A stretch of 64,000 nt of DNA from Ectobacillus ponti (GTDB lineage Bacteria > Bacillota > Bacilli > Bacillales > Bacillaceae_G): positions 248,001 to 312,000 of the forward strand of contig NZ_JANCLT010000005.1 in the NCBI RefSeq assembly GCF_024294785.1, written 5' to 3'. How positions within the stretch are numbered: the first letter of the stretch is position 1; each line of letters opens with the position of its first letter. The position numbers were made by a program, and so were the translations under genes. The notes beneath the pieces were generated by a model. The model made no database searches. It saw nothing but the letters and a program-made list of their open reading frames with translations, and was not told the origin of the DNA. Of this stretch, positions 43,244 to 52,196 are shown piece after piece.

Positions 43244-43540
43244 TTAATCTGCCAGGAGGATTGCTGTTTCTGCAGCCTGCAAATTGACCTGCAGCTGCTC
43301 GTTTGGATCATACGGATGATAATAGCCTTTTGCCTCCATATATTTGCTGATGGTTTCATGTGTTGCGACTGCATCCCGCAGCTGCTGGCGGAGCACAGCC
43401 TTGAGCTCAGGATTTCCCACTTCGGTCACAGCAAACGCCAAATTTCTTACGCCGGATTTGGCGGTAATCAAAAAGTCAGAGGCGATGACTTGGTCTGTCA
43501 TACTGCCCATACCCGCAATTTTTTGTAATAAATTGGTCAT
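43244..43540 (-). CDS. yraD: CotF-family spore coat protein (YraD-like)
   Basis: The 98-residue protein carries the CotF/ferritin-like helical pattern: DQVIASDFLITAKSGVRNLA, then HETISKYMEAKGYYHPYDPNEQ. Length and position match B. subtilis YraD. CAGGAGG precedes the ATG, which overlaps the stop of the 68-residue gene upstream, so the two are one operon. CotF-type proteins are assembled in the spore coat or between coat and cortex. Expression from a mother-cell promoter is likely but no promoter was identified. Confidence 0.85.
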   Translation of the reverse strand: MTNLLQKIAGMGSMTDQVIASDFLITAKSGVRNLAFAVTEVGNPELKAVLRQQLRDAVATHETISKYMEAKGYYHPYDPNEQLQVNLQAAETAILLAD

Positions 43541-43743
43541 TTGTGTCCCTCCTGTGCTGTCAGCAAGTCGCGCAGCTGCTCAATATGCTTCTTTCCCAGT
43601 GTCGCATCCGCTGAGAGAATGAGTTTGAGTTCCTCATCCTGCACCAGCTTGTCCATCGTCGCAGATTTCGTCACACAAACATTTTTGAAATTCAAAATCT
43701 CTTGTGCCTCTAGCATTTCGTGCTGTCCTAAAGGATGAATCAT
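43537..43743 (-). CDS. yraE: Small coat-associated protein (YraE-like)
   Basis: The 68-residue helical protein (MIHPLGQHEMLEAQEILNFK, then KSATMDKLVQDEELKLIL) resembles the small partner found beside CotF-type genes and matches YraE in length and order. The longer open frame upstream to 44208 overlaps the divergent genes and has no ribosome site. The ATG at 43743 follows AAGGGG. It is translationally coupled to the YraD-like gene. Confidence 0.75.
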   Translation of the reverse strand: MIHPLGQHEMLEAQEILNFKNVCVTKSATMDKLVQDEELKLILSADATLGKKHIEQLRDLLTAQEGHK

Positions 43744-43913
43744 AGCTTTCGCCCCTTGTGAATGGATGTATGCACTTATGTTACCTGTTTCCCAATATAT
43801 TATGCACTGCCGGCCCGGTGTCAGCAGCAGAAACCCTGTTGTCCGAATAAAAAAGAAGATTTCGGGGGAGATTGCGTGTAGTGAGATTTTATTAAACGGA
43901 TGGGGGCAGAGTA

Positions 43914-44120
43914 ATGGAACGAGACGGATTAGCATACCACGAGACGATGGATGCGCATGAAATGGTAAATATAAAAACCATCGGTCTGATGAAAGCAAAG
44001 CTGATGCAAGGTCTTTGCTTTGACAATGACCTGAAAGCTTTGATGGAAAAAGACGTACAGCAATCCACCGCAGCGTTGAAGGAACTGAAAGAGCTGTATT
44101 TGAAGGCGCGGACATTGTAA
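43914..44120 (+). CDS. yraG: Small coat-associated protein (YraG-like)
   Basis: The 68-residue protein (YHETMDAHEMVNIKTIGLMK) is a paralogue of the 68-residue YraE-like protein, sharing the HEM...K pattern and the late acidic DDLKALMEKD-type helix. It is the first gene of the operon with the YraF-like and AdhB genes. A GGGGGCAG site precedes the ATG. The 170-bp gap to the divergent yraE must hold both promoters. Confidence 0.75.
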   Translation: MERDGLAYHETMDAHEMVNIKTIGLMKAKLMQGLCFDNDLKALMEKDVQQSTAALKELKELYLKARTL

Positions 44121-44138
44121 TAAGGAGGAGATGGCAGG

Positions 44139-44501
44139 ATGAATGAAGATTATTTGGATCCGAAATATGCAGAAGGAATGCCAAAGCTGGCTGACGCTGC
44201 CATTGCAATGGAGTTTTTGATTTCTGTCAAAACAACAGCCCGGAACTATGCTGTTGCACTGACAGAAACAACAAGTGCAGATCTGCGGCACGTGCTGAGC
44301 AAACAAATGGAGGAAGCACTGAATCTGCATGAGGAGCTGTCGCAGCTCATGATGAAAAAAGGGTGGCTGTACCCAAATGATTTGGGCAAGCAAATTGAGT
44401 TGGATTTGAAATCCATGGAGGTTGCACTCGGCATTGCCGAAATGAATCTATATCCAAACGATACAGACAGGCTGGGCATGTTTGCAACACCTGATAAATG
44501 A
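44139..44501 (+). CDS. yraF: CotF-family spore coat protein (YraF-like)
   Basis: The 120-residue protein has the same CotF fold as the YraD-like product: AMEFLISVKTTARNYAVALTE, then HEELSQLMMKKGWLYPNDLGKQ. Length and order match B. subtilis YraF. AAGGAGG precedes the ATG and adhB follows 13 bases after the stop. It is probably a coat or inter-coat protein. Confidence 0.85.
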   Translation: MNEDYLDPKYAEGMPKLADAAIAMEFLISVKTTARNYAVALTETTSADLRHVLSKQMEEALNLHEELSQLMMKKGWLYPNDLGKQIELDLKSMEVALGIAEMNLYPNDTDRLGMFATPDK

Positions 44502-44514
44502 GGAGGGATGAGGC

Positions 44515-45651
44515 ATGAAGGCAGTTACATATCAAGGAATTAAAAATGTACAGGTCAAAGAGGTGAAGGATCCCTCCATTAAGAACGCAGATGATATCAT
44601 CATCAAGGTTACATCATCCGCCATCTGCGGATCGGACTTGCACCTCCTCCACGCGATGATTCCGAACCTGCCTACAGATTATGTAATTGGGCATGAGCCG
44701 ATGGGCATTGTGGAAGAGGTCGGTCCGGAGGTGACAAAGCTAAAGCGCGGGGACCGGGTGATTATCCCATTCAATGTCAGCTGTGGCCATTGCTGGTATT
44801 GCACCCATGACTTGACGAGTCAGTGCGACAACTCCAATCCGCACGGGGAAATGGGCGGGTTTTTTGGATATTCGGAAACAACGGGCGGTTACGCGGGCGG
44901 ACAGGCTGAATTTATGCGTATCCCATATGGAAACTTCACGCCATTTAAAATTCCGGATAATTGCGAAGTGGAGGATGAAAAGCTTGTGCTGCTTGCTGAT
45001 GCAGCCTCCACTGCATATTGGAGCGTAGAGAATTCAGGCATGAAGCCGGGAGATACAGTCGTCATTCTCGGCTGCGGTCCTGTCGGGCTGTTGGCGCAGA
45101 AGTTTGCCTGGTTTAAGGGTGCCAAGCGGGTCATTGCAGTGGACTACATTGACTACCGGTTAGAGCATGCCAGACGGACAAACAAGGTGGAGACAGTGGA
45201 CTTTGGCAGAATTGAAGATGCCGGGGAGCAGATTAAGGAAATGACCCAGGGCGGCGCGGATATTGTCATTGACTGCTCGGGCATGAGCGGAAAGATGACA
45301 CCGATGGAGTTCTTGGCGGTGGGGATGAAACTGCAAGGCGGCGCCATGGGCGGGCTTGTCATCGCTTCGCAGGCAGTGCGCAAAGGCGGAACCATCCAAG
45401 TGACAGGTGTATACGGCGGGCGCTATAACGCCTTCCCGATGGGGGACATTTTCCAGCGCAATGTGAACATCAGAACAGGGCAGGCGCCGGTTATTCCTTA
45501 TATGCCATATTTGTATGAGTTAATCAATGAAGGGAAAATTGATCCGAGCGATGTGGTGACACATGTTCTTCCGCTTCAGGAGGCGAAGCGCGGGTATGAA
45601 GTATTCGACACGAGAACAGATGGCTGCATCAAGGTAGTGTTAAAACCGTAA
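44515..45651 (+). CDS. adhB: Zinc-dependent alcohol dehydrogenase (AdhB-like)
   Basis: The 378-residue MDR-family enzyme has catalytic zinc ligands in ICGSDLHL (Cys38) and GHEPMG (His61). A structural-zinc-like Cys cluster lies in CGHCWYCTHDLTSQC, and the NAD(P) motif is GCGPVG at about 185-190. It oxidises alcohols or reduces aldehydes. In B. subtilis adhB sits between yraE and yraF, and here the same five genes recur with a different orientation of the yraDE part. The link with coat proteins suggests expression in the mother cell. Confidence 0.9.
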   Translation: MKAVTYQGIKNVQVKEVKDPSIKNADDIIIKVTSSAICGSDLHLLHAMIPNLPTDYVIGHEPMGIVEEVGPEVTKLKRGDRVIIPFNVSCGHCWYCTHDLTSQCDNSNPHGEMGGFFGYSETTGGYAGGQAEFMRIPYGNFTPFKIPDNCEVEDEKLVLLADAASTAYWSVENSGMKPGDTVVILGCGPVGLLAQKFAWFKGAKRVIAVDYIDYRLEHARRTNKVETVDFGRIEDAGEQIKEMTQGGADIVIDCSGMSGKMTPMEFLAVGMKLQGGAMGGLVIASQAVRKGGTIQVTGVYGGRYNAFPMGDIFQRNVNIRTGQAPVIPYMPYLYELINEGKIDPSDVVTHVLPLQEAKRGYEVFDTRTDGCIKVVLKP

Positions 45652-45665
45652 TGGTTAAATGGGAG

Positions 45666-45702
45666 AAAAGGGTATCCCGGGCTTTGCCCGAGGTACCCTT
45701 TT
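45666..45702. terminator. Terminator between adhB and the M23 peptidase gene
   Basis: AAAAGGGTATCCCGGGC pairs with GCCCGAGGTACCCTTTT (one mismatch), with T-runs on both strands. Confidence 0.8.
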
Positions 45703-45707
45703 CTTTA

Positions 45708-46889
45708 TCAGGGGAGATACTTGCGCGGATCCACGGCATTGGACTTTGCCAAATTCCAATCTCCCTCGTGTACTTCAAAATGAAGGTGCTGCCCCTCTGA
45801 CATACCCGTATTCCCCATGATGCCGATTTGTTGGCCCTGTGACACAGATTGTCCGGCTGAAACCGTTCTTGTGCGCATATGAGCATACACTGTCGTGTAT
45901 GCTTGGCCATGGATCCGATGCGAGATAAACACGACATTGCCGTAGCTGGCTGAATAATAGGACCGGATGACCGTGCCCGCGGCGGCGGCGGCAATCGGGA
46001 CTGTGCCTGAAGCCGCAATGTCCAAGCCTTTATGATTGCCGTCACTGCGCGAACCGAAGCCGGAGGAGTACGCGCCCGCTGCCGGCTTTATAAAGCCGGC
46101 AGAAGCAGAAGGTGAGGCTGCTTGCGGTGCAACTGGAGCCGGGCTGACTGTTAAGGTGCGCTTTTGTTTTGCTTCTCTGGCCAAAGCAGCGGCTGCTGCT
46201 GCCTGTGCTTGCAGCACTTGCTTCTCTTCTTCTGCACTCATCATCTCCGAAACCGTCTGCTGAAACTGCTGCAGCAGGGTTTGCAGGACAGCTTCCTTCT
46301 GCTTCTGATTCTCTTCAAGCTGTGTTTGCTTTGCTTGCAGGTCTGATTTCAGTGAGCGGAGGACGGTCTTCTTTTCTTCCACACTTTTCATTTGCTGCCC
46401 GAGCAGCGTCTGGTCTTCCTGCTGTTGGTTTAAAATTTGCTGATCTGATTGGAAAATTAAGTTTACGGAATACAGCTTGTCCAGCAGATCTGCAAAGCTT
46501 TTTGTTTCCAAAAGTATATCAGTGACCATACTTGTCCTTGGCTGGGTTTGTAAGGCGGCCAGTCTTTTTTTGAGAACATCCTGCCGTTGTTCTATTTTTA
46601 TTTGCAGCTGTTGTATGCTCTGTTTCTTTTCGGCAATTGCATCTTCAGTTGCATGCATTTCATTTTGAATATGCTCCAGTTCAAGCTGGTTCTTTTCCAT
46701 TGCAAGGTCAAATTGCTGTACCTGCTCCTTTAATTGATCCATTTGCTCCTGCAGCACTTGCTTTTCAGCAGCTTTTTGCCGGATCGTCTGCTCGATGGAG
46801 CCTGCGCTTTCTGCCTGTGCGCTTGGCATGGCTGCCGGCGTAAGCAGCAATCCTGCCGCCAAAGCAATATGTAATCTTCGTCCCTTCAT
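45708..46889 (-). CDS. M23-family peptidoglycan endopeptidase with coiled coil
   Basis: The 393-residue precursor has a signal peptide (HIALAAGLLLTPAAMPSAQA), a long coiled coil (about 30-240) and an Ala/Pro linker. The C-terminal M23 domain has zinc ligands in GNHKGLDIA (His and Asp) and HLHFEVHEGD (HxH). It resembles FtsX-activated cell-wall hydrolases (CwlO/PcsB/EnvC type) that open peptide cross-links. The start at 46889 is preferred over 46943 because GGGAGG lies upstream and the signal peptide begins there. No ftsEX is adjacent. Confidence 0.88.
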   Translation of the reverse strand: MKGRRLHIALAAGLLLTPAAMPSAQAESAGSIEQTIRQKAAEKQVLQEQMDQLKEQVQQFDLAMEKNQLELEHIQNEMHATEDAIAEKKQSIQQLQIKIEQRQDVLKKRLAALQTQPRTSMVTDILLETKSFADLLDKLYSVNLIFQSDQQILNQQQEDQTLLGQQMKSVEEKKTVLRSLKSDLQAKQTQLEENQKQKEAVLQTLLQQFQQTVSEMMSAEEEKQVLQAQAAAAAALAREAKQKRTLTVSPAPVAPQAASPSASAGFIKPAAGAYSSGFGSRSDGNHKGLDIAASGTVPIAAAAAGTVIRSYYSASYGNVVFISHRIHGQAYTTVYAHMRTRTVSAGQSVSQGQQIGIMGNTGMSEGQHLHFEVHEGDWNLAKSNAVDPRKYLP

Positions 46890-47202
46890 TCTTGGTGACC
46901 TCCCCGTGTTCTTCACATCAGTTATAACACGCAGGAGCTTCACCGGTTGTGATGTAATGGAAGTGTAATGGGAATGTAAAAGACCGGCAGTTTTTGTCGT
47001 AATTTCTGTATGTATGCCGCGGCGGGACTATAACGAAGAAATCGGCTGTTCCTCTCAAGTGAGAGGAAGCCGTCTTGTTTTGAAGAAAATTGGAAAAAAT
47101 TAGAGATGGAGTTGCTTATTGGGGGGCAGAAAGCAGTAGGGCAATCCTGCTGAATGATATTCTGAAGCATTCAATTTTTTATTAAGGAAAGGAGGCTGCA
47201 TC

Positions 47203-49197
47203 ATGAATCAGGAATACCGAATTTTACAAATAGATCCATATTTGAAATCGTTTGCTGCTGACATTGCACTGCGGATGAACCGCTACAAAACGCACAGACG
47301 CCGTCTTGTTGAAGACGGCCAATCGATTTCTTCCTTTGCCAACGGCCATCTGTATTTCGGTTTTCATGCTACAGAAGCCGGCTGGGCATACAGAGAGTGG
47401 GCTCCCAATGCGCAAGCCATTTCCCTCATTGGAGATTTCAACGAATGGAATCCTGAAAATCATCGGCTGAAGCGGCTGGAAAATGGCGTGTGGGAGCTGC
47501 TCGTTACAGGAGACTTGCCCCATGGTTCAAGGGTTAGACTGAAGCTGAAAGCCAACGGACATACATACGACCGCATCCCGCTGTATTGTAAAAGAGTGGT
47601 GCAGGACCCAGATTCAAACGTATTTGACGGGATGATCTGGAGTCCGCCTCTTCCCTATGAGTGGCGGCATGAAGCGTTTTTGCCGCAGCGGCCGCTTTAT
47701 ATTTATGAATGCCATATTGGCATGTCCGGCGAAAAAGAGGGGGTATCCTCTTTTTTGGAGTTCGCGGATCACGTGTTGCCCCGCATTCACAAGCTGGGCT
47801 ATACAGCAATTCAAATCATGGCAATCATGGAGCATCCCTATTATGGCTCCTTTGGATATCAGGTTTCCAACTTCTTTGCCGTATCCTCCCGCTTCGGCAC
47901 ACCTGAGGAATTCAAGCTGCTTGTAGACCGGGCCCACAGCATGGGAATCGCAGTCATTATGGATTTAGTACACTCACATACTGTGAAAAATACAGTGGAG
48001 GGATTGGCGGAGTTTGATGGAACTGACTATCAATTTTGCCATCAAGGGAACAGGGGGCATCATCCTGATTGGCATACACGCTTATTTAATTATGGGAAGC
48101 CGGAGGTGCAGCATTTTTTATTGTCCAATGTGAAATATTGGCTGACGGAATACCGCTTGGACGGCTTTCGTTTTGATGGTGTGACCTCTATGCTGTATCA
48201 TCACCGGGGGAGAGGAGTTTCATTCGATGCCTATCATAAATACTTTTCCATGAACGCCGATTTGGAGGCCATTGCATATTTGCAGCTGGCTGCGGAGCTT
48301 GCAAAGGAAATCAACCCGAATTGCATGCTGATTGCGGAAGATATGAGCGGGATGCCGGGGATGTGTCTGCCTATTGCGGATGGGGGCATCGGCTTTGATT
48401 ATCGTCTTGGCATGGGGCTGCCTGACCTGCTTATTAAAATGATGAGAATAAAGGATGAGCACTGGCATTTGGGATCATTGTGGCATGAATTAACAAACCG
48501 CCGGCCACTGGAAAAAGTGATTGGCTATACCGAGTCGCATGACCAAGCCATTGTGGGCGACAAGACGCTGATGCACTGGCTGGCAGATCAAGATGTATAT
48601 TGGCATATGAGCAAGGGCGACCATCATGAGAGAACGGAGAGGGCTATATCCTTGCATAAACTCCTGCGCTTTATTACCTGTACGGCGGGCGGCGAGGGAT
48701 ATCTCAACTTTATGGGAAATGAATTTGGCCACCCTGAATGGATTGATTTTCCGCGTGAGGGCAATGGCTGGAGCTACAAATATGCAAGACGGCAATGGAG
48801 TCTGGCGGATGATGCAGGTCTGAAGTACGAGTATCTTGCACACTTTGATGCAGCTATGCTGAGTTTCTTGAAGAGAGAGGGGCTGCATCAAGAGCCTGCG
48901 CAGCTTCTATATATTCATGAGTCCGATAAAATAGTGGCATTCATCAAGGGGCGGTATACCTTTTTGTTCAATTTCCATGCGGAAAACAGCTATGTACATA
49001 AGCTGGAGGATCCGTCCTCGTTTCAGCTTGTATTTCATAGCGCCTGGCAGCAGTTCGGCGGCTTTGTGGATGATGCACTGAACACTGGCTTGCTTCGTGA
49101 GGATGGGGCAGTGGTGGACCGGCGGACGGCAGTGGTGCTGGAGAAAGTGCAGAAGGGACTGCAGTATCCAAGGGAGAATCATGTATTTCCTGCCTAA
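47203..49197 (+). CDS. Glycogen-branching-enzyme-like GH13 protein, eukaryote-type
   Basis: The 664-residue protein has a CBM48 domain (WAPNAQAISLIGDFNEW, about residues 66-90) and a GH13 barrel. The catalytic residues are Asp325 (DGFRFDGVTSM), Glu379 (IAEDMSG) and Asp447 (ESHDQAIVGDK). The motif DGFRFDGVTSMLYHHRG and the overall layout match the GH13_8 branching enzymes of animals, plants and some Bacteroidetes, rather than Bacillus GlgB of GH13_9. It would transfer alpha-1,4 chains to 1,6 positions. No glycogen operon is adjacent, so acquisition by transfer is possible. AAAGGAGG precedes the ATG. Confidence 0.85.
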   Translation: MNQEYRILQIDPYLKSFAADIALRMNRYKTHRRRLVEDGQSISSFANGHLYFGFHATEAGWAYREWAPNAQAISLIGDFNEWNPENHRLKRLENGVWELLVTGDLPHGSRVRLKLKANGHTYDRIPLYCKRVVQDPDSNVFDGMIWSPPLPYEWRHEAFLPQRPLYIYECHIGMSGEKEGVSSFLEFADHVLPRIHKLGYTAIQIMAIMEHPYYGSFGYQVSNFFAVSSRFGTPEEFKLLVDRAHSMGIAVIMDLVHSHTVKNTVEGLAEFDGTDYQFCHQGNRGHHPDWHTRLFNYGKPEVQHFLLSNVKYWLTEYRLDGFRFDGVTSMLYHHRGRGVSFDAYHKYFSMNADLEAIAYLQLAAELAKEINPNCMLIAEDMSGMPGMCLPIADGGIGFDYRLGMGLPDLLIKMMRIKDEHWHLGSLWHELTNRRPLEKVIGYTESHDQAIVGDKTLMHWLADQDVYWHMSKGDHHERTERAISLHKLLRFITCTAGGEGYLNFMGNEFGHPEWIDFPREGNGWSYKYARRQWSLADDAGLKYEYLAHFDAAMLSFLKREGLHQEPAQLLYIHESDKIVAFIKGRYTFLFNFHAENSYVHKLEDPSSFQLVFHSAWQQFGGFVDDALNTGLLREDGAVVDRRTAVVLEKVQKGLQYPRENHVFPA

Positions 49198-49372
49198 GTT
49201 ATGTAATGATGCAGAAGGTCATGAATAGAATTTTCATATATTTTCCGTATATAAAGATAGTTAAGTGGTACATTACATGAGTTTCTTGATAAAATATAGC
49301 CATACAGAGAACAGTGGAACAGCAGTCTGTTTCTTGCAACAATCTATGTGTCCTGTTGCCGGAAGGCTGTGT

Positions 49373-49396
49373 AACCGGTACGGCAGCCGGTTTTTA
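49373..49396 (+). terminator. Terminator-like hairpin
   Basis: AACCGG pairs with CCGGTT across 8 bases and is followed by T. It lies 180 bp after the branching enzyme gene, and 49198-49372 shows nothing else. Confidence 0.55.
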
Positions 49397-49452
49397 AAGC
49401 AGGCTATGAAGGAAGCAGAATTATAAATGCCGGCCAGGGAGTCTGAGGGAAT

Positions 49453-49480
49453 AAAAAGCCGGCGGAACCGCCGGCTTTTT
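49453..49480. terminator. Strong hairpin with T-run
   Basis: AAAAAGCCGGCGG pairs exactly with CCGCCGGCTTTTT around two bases. It acts on both strands and lies just before the TetR remnant. Confidence 0.75.
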
Positions 49481-49493
49481 ATGGGATATACAG

Positions 49494-50033
49494 ATGAGTG
49501 ATCATACGTTTTACAGCAACACGCTTGATGATTGGATAAGGTTAATATGCAGTCCATCCGGCATCTGCTGTAATCACAGTTCCGTTTACAAACACTATCA
49601 ATATAAAGAAGATTTGCTGGAGGGGCTTATGGAAGATGTGCTTGCGGATTTGGCTGTTTCATACCGGGAACCGTACAGAAACCAGGCTCACTTGGAAATC
49701 GGCAAGCTGACAGCCTCTGCCATTAAAATCTTTGAACATGTAGAGAGGCATGCCAAGCTCTATACACTAGTCATAGAAGCACGGGCTCTGCCTGGTTTTC
49801 AAAATCGGATTGGAGATGTGCTGAGAGATTTAATTCTGCAGGACTTACATAGCTATTCTCTGCCTGCCAAAATGAATCGTGAATTGTAAGGAAGCTATCA
49901 TGCCTACTCCATTTTAGGCATGATTACAGAGTGGGTGGAAGGCGGATTTAGATACAGCACCGCATATATGGCAGAACAGCTGTTGGAAATTCTTAAAATA
50001 AGCCCGGCAACCGCATCATCTGTTGCAAAGTAG
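49494..50033 (+). pseudogene. TetR family regulator, broken (lost N-terminus, in-frame stop)
   Basis: The frame contains the end of a TetR helix-turn-helix (HSSVYKHYQYKEDLLEGLM) and a TetR C-terminal domain (KIFEHVERHAKLYTLVIEAR). An in-frame TAA at 49887 interrupts it. The same frame then continues HAYSILGMITEWVEGGFRYS and MAEQLLEIL to a TAG at 50031. The residues before SSVYKHY do not form the first helices, so the N-terminus is lost as well. Readthrough of one stop would still leave an incomplete DNA-binding domain. Confidence 0.75.
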
Positions 50034-50287
50034 ATTTGTAGTGCAGTGCAATTATGATAGAGCAATAGAAAAAAAGAGCGAAACGAGGGTGGGCTTTGTA
50101 GAAATTCCTGCTTCTTTGTCATCTATCTCAGGCTGGAATATTTATGGAATAGGATGGTACAATTAATAAAAGCTATCATTCAGATTTTTCAGAAAGAAAC
50201 GGTGGGACAGCCAGTCTGAAGATAGGAACAACGAGTCAGAACTGGAGGATGGATTGCGCTTCAGATTGGAGAAGACCAGTGTTATAA

Positions 50288-50339
50288 GGCGGTGCAGGCG
50301 AGGCGGGTTCATCAGCTCCTGCTTCATCACAGCACCGCC
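50288..50339 (+). other. Stable hairpin in the leader of the acyl-CoA synthetase gene
   Basis: GGCGGTGC pairs with GCACCGCC across 36 bases, with an inner CAGG/CCTG. It ends about 10 bases before the ribosome binding site. No T-box or known riboswitch signature was seen. The rest of the 50034-50287 gap shows nothing else. Confidence 0.4.
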
Positions 50340-50362
50340 CCACTTGAGAAGGGGGAAGGCAA

Positions 50363-51934
50363 ATGGGCATAACGATTGGCAAAATCTTTGATCTCACGGT
50401 GAAAAGGTACCCGCAGAAGGAAGCGCTTTATGATGTCCGGAAAAACGTCCGCTTCACCTACAGCGAGTGGAGCAGAGAGGTGAACAAGCTGGCCAATGCC
50501 CTCCTGCAAGAGGGAGTCGGCAAAGGGGACCGGGTTTCCACCTTCTTGTTTAATACAGAGGAACTGGCAACAGTGTTTCTTGCCTGCGCCAAAATCGGAG
50601 CCGTGTTCAATCCAATTAACTTTCGCCTGATGGGGGAGGAGGTGGCCTATATTCTGGCGGATGCCGAGCCGAAGGTGGTTCTGTTTGAAAAAGCGCTTGA
50701 GCCGGTCGTCTCCAGCATTGAAAGCCGGTTTCCCCGCACCGCATTTTGGTTTATTGATGAGGCAGCGCCTGCTTATGCGGCAAGCTATCGTGAAAAGGTG
50801 GAAGCAGCTTCAGACCAGGACATGTCTGCCAAGGTGCACGAGGATGACCTGTATGCCATCATGTATACGAGCGGAACAACAGGCCGGCCGAAGGGAGTGA
50901 TGCATCTGCATCGGGACATGCTGGAGCAAAGCGTACTCCTCATCAATGCCACAAAGCTGCACCGGGATGACGTTGGCCTTGTGGCAGCTCCGATGTTTCA
51001 TTGCGCCGAGCTTCATTGCGCCTTTTTGCCGCGTGTGCATGTGGGCGCAAAGCATGTGATTCTGCATCAGTTTGAACCGAAACAAGCACTGCAGGCCATT
51101 GAATCAGAAGGAGTGACAAAGCTGTTTGCCGCTCCTACAATGTGGAATATGCTGCTTCAGGAGGATTTGGGCAGCTATCGGCTAAACAGCTTGAAGCTTG
51201 GCCTCTACGGGGCAGCCCCAATGGCGCCTGCCTTGGTCCGTGCCTGCCGTGACCAGCTGGGCATTTCTCTTGTGCAGGCCTACGGGATGACAGAAATGGG
51301 GCCTGCCATCACCTTGTTGTCCGAGGAAGACCAGCTGACGAGGGCTGGTTCCGCCGGCCAAGCCTGTCTGAACCATGAAATCAGGGTGGTCCGTCCACGG
51401 GAGGATGGCCCGTCAGATCCGGATGATATTCTGCCGCCTGGAGAGAACGGGGAAATTATCGTTCAAGGCCCGTGTATGATGACCGGTTATTTTAACCGCA
51501 GGGAAGCGACGGAGAAAGCGATGTTTAAAGGCTGGTACCATTCCGGGGATATCGGATATTTGGATGAAGACGGCTATCTTTGGGTCAAGGATAGAGTAGA
51601 TGATATGATTATTTCGGGAGGAGAAAACATCTATCCGCGCGAAGTGGAGGACGTCCTGTACGAGCATAAGGGCGTTTTGGATGTTGCCATTATCGGGGAG
51701 CCTGATGACAGATGGGGCGAGCGTGTGACGGCGTTTGTCGTCTTAAAAGACCCGTCCGTGACGGAACAGGAGCTGGATGAGCTCTGTAAGAACAGCGACA
51801 GGCTTGCGAACTACAAGCGTCCGCGGAAATATATGTTTGTGGAAGCGCTTCCGAGGAATGCGAGCGGAAAAATCCAGAAGTTTATGCTGAGACAGAAGCT
51901 GGAGGAACTGAGAAGCGGCGGATGGCGCGCTTGA
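50363..51934 (+). CDS. AMP-forming acyl-CoA synthetase
   Basis: The 523-residue ANL-superfamily enzyme has the P-loop-like A3 motif YTSGTTGRPKG (about 170), the A5 motif YGMTEMGP (about 308), the A7 motif YHSGDIGYLDEDGYL (about 392) and A8 RVDDMIISGGENIYPREVE (about 410). The A10 motif NASGKIQKF carries the catalytic Lys. It would activate a fatty or aromatic acid to its CoA thioester. Size and motifs fit medium/long-chain FadD-like enzymes. GAAGGGGGAAG precedes the ATG. It is monocistronic. Confidence 0.87.
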   Translation: MGITIGKIFDLTVKRYPQKEALYDVRKNVRFTYSEWSREVNKLANALLQEGVGKGDRVSTFLFNTEELATVFLACAKIGAVFNPINFRLMGEEVAYILADAEPKVVLFEKALEPVVSSIESRFPRTAFWFIDEAAPAYAASYREKVEAASDQDMSAKVHEDDLYAIMYTSGTTGRPKGVMHLHRDMLEQSVLLINATKLHRDDVGLVAAPMFHCAELHCAFLPRVHVGAKHVILHQFEPKQALQAIESEGVTKLFAAPTMWNMLLQEDLGSYRLNSLKLGLYGAAPMAPALVRACRDQLGISLVQAYGMTEMGPAITLLSEEDQLTRAGSAGQACLNHEIRVVRPREDGPSDPDDILPPGENGEIIVQGPCMMTGYFNRREATEKAMFKGWYHSGDIGYLDEDGYLWVKDRVDDMIISGGENIYPREVEDVLYEHKGVLDVAIIGEPDDRWGERVTAFVVLKDPSVTEQELDELCKNSDRLANYKRPRKYMFVEALPRNASGKIQKFMLRQKLEELRSGGWRA

Positions 51935-51969
51935 GGGCGGATGCAGCGGAATCAAGTAACAGCTGTCAG

Positions 51970-51994
51970 GAGGGCAAAATATGCCCTTTTTTTT
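51970..51994 (+). terminator. Terminator of the acyl-CoA synthetase gene
   Basis: AGGGCA pairs with TGCCCT across 5 bases and is followed by seven more T. Confidence 0.8.
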
Positions 51995-52196
51995 CTGCCC
52001 CCCTAGATGTAATGAAGCATCTGCTGTTGGCCGGAGTATTGTGCAGAACCCATAAGGTCTGTCTGTTGATTCTAAAACAAGCCCGCACCTGTTCTCCTTT
52101 TCTGTGATAAAATGAAGGAAAAGCGCTGCAGCATTTGAGCGGCCGGCGCATCTCAAATAAGTGGAACAGGGAAAAGGTTTCAGGGGGAGAAGAGAA

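Noticed and set aside
43744-44208. N-terminal extension of the YraE-like frame
   Set aside because: It overlaps the divergent yraG/yraF genes and has no start with a ribosome site. The ATG at 43743 is well placed.
49273-49557. Minus-strand frame of 94 codons over two hairpins
   Set aside because: It reads through two terminator-like hairpins and lacks a ribosome site.
50288-50339. T-box riboswitch before the acyl-CoA synthetase
   Set aside because: The conserved T-box sequence and an antiterminator bulge are missing, and no terminator follows.
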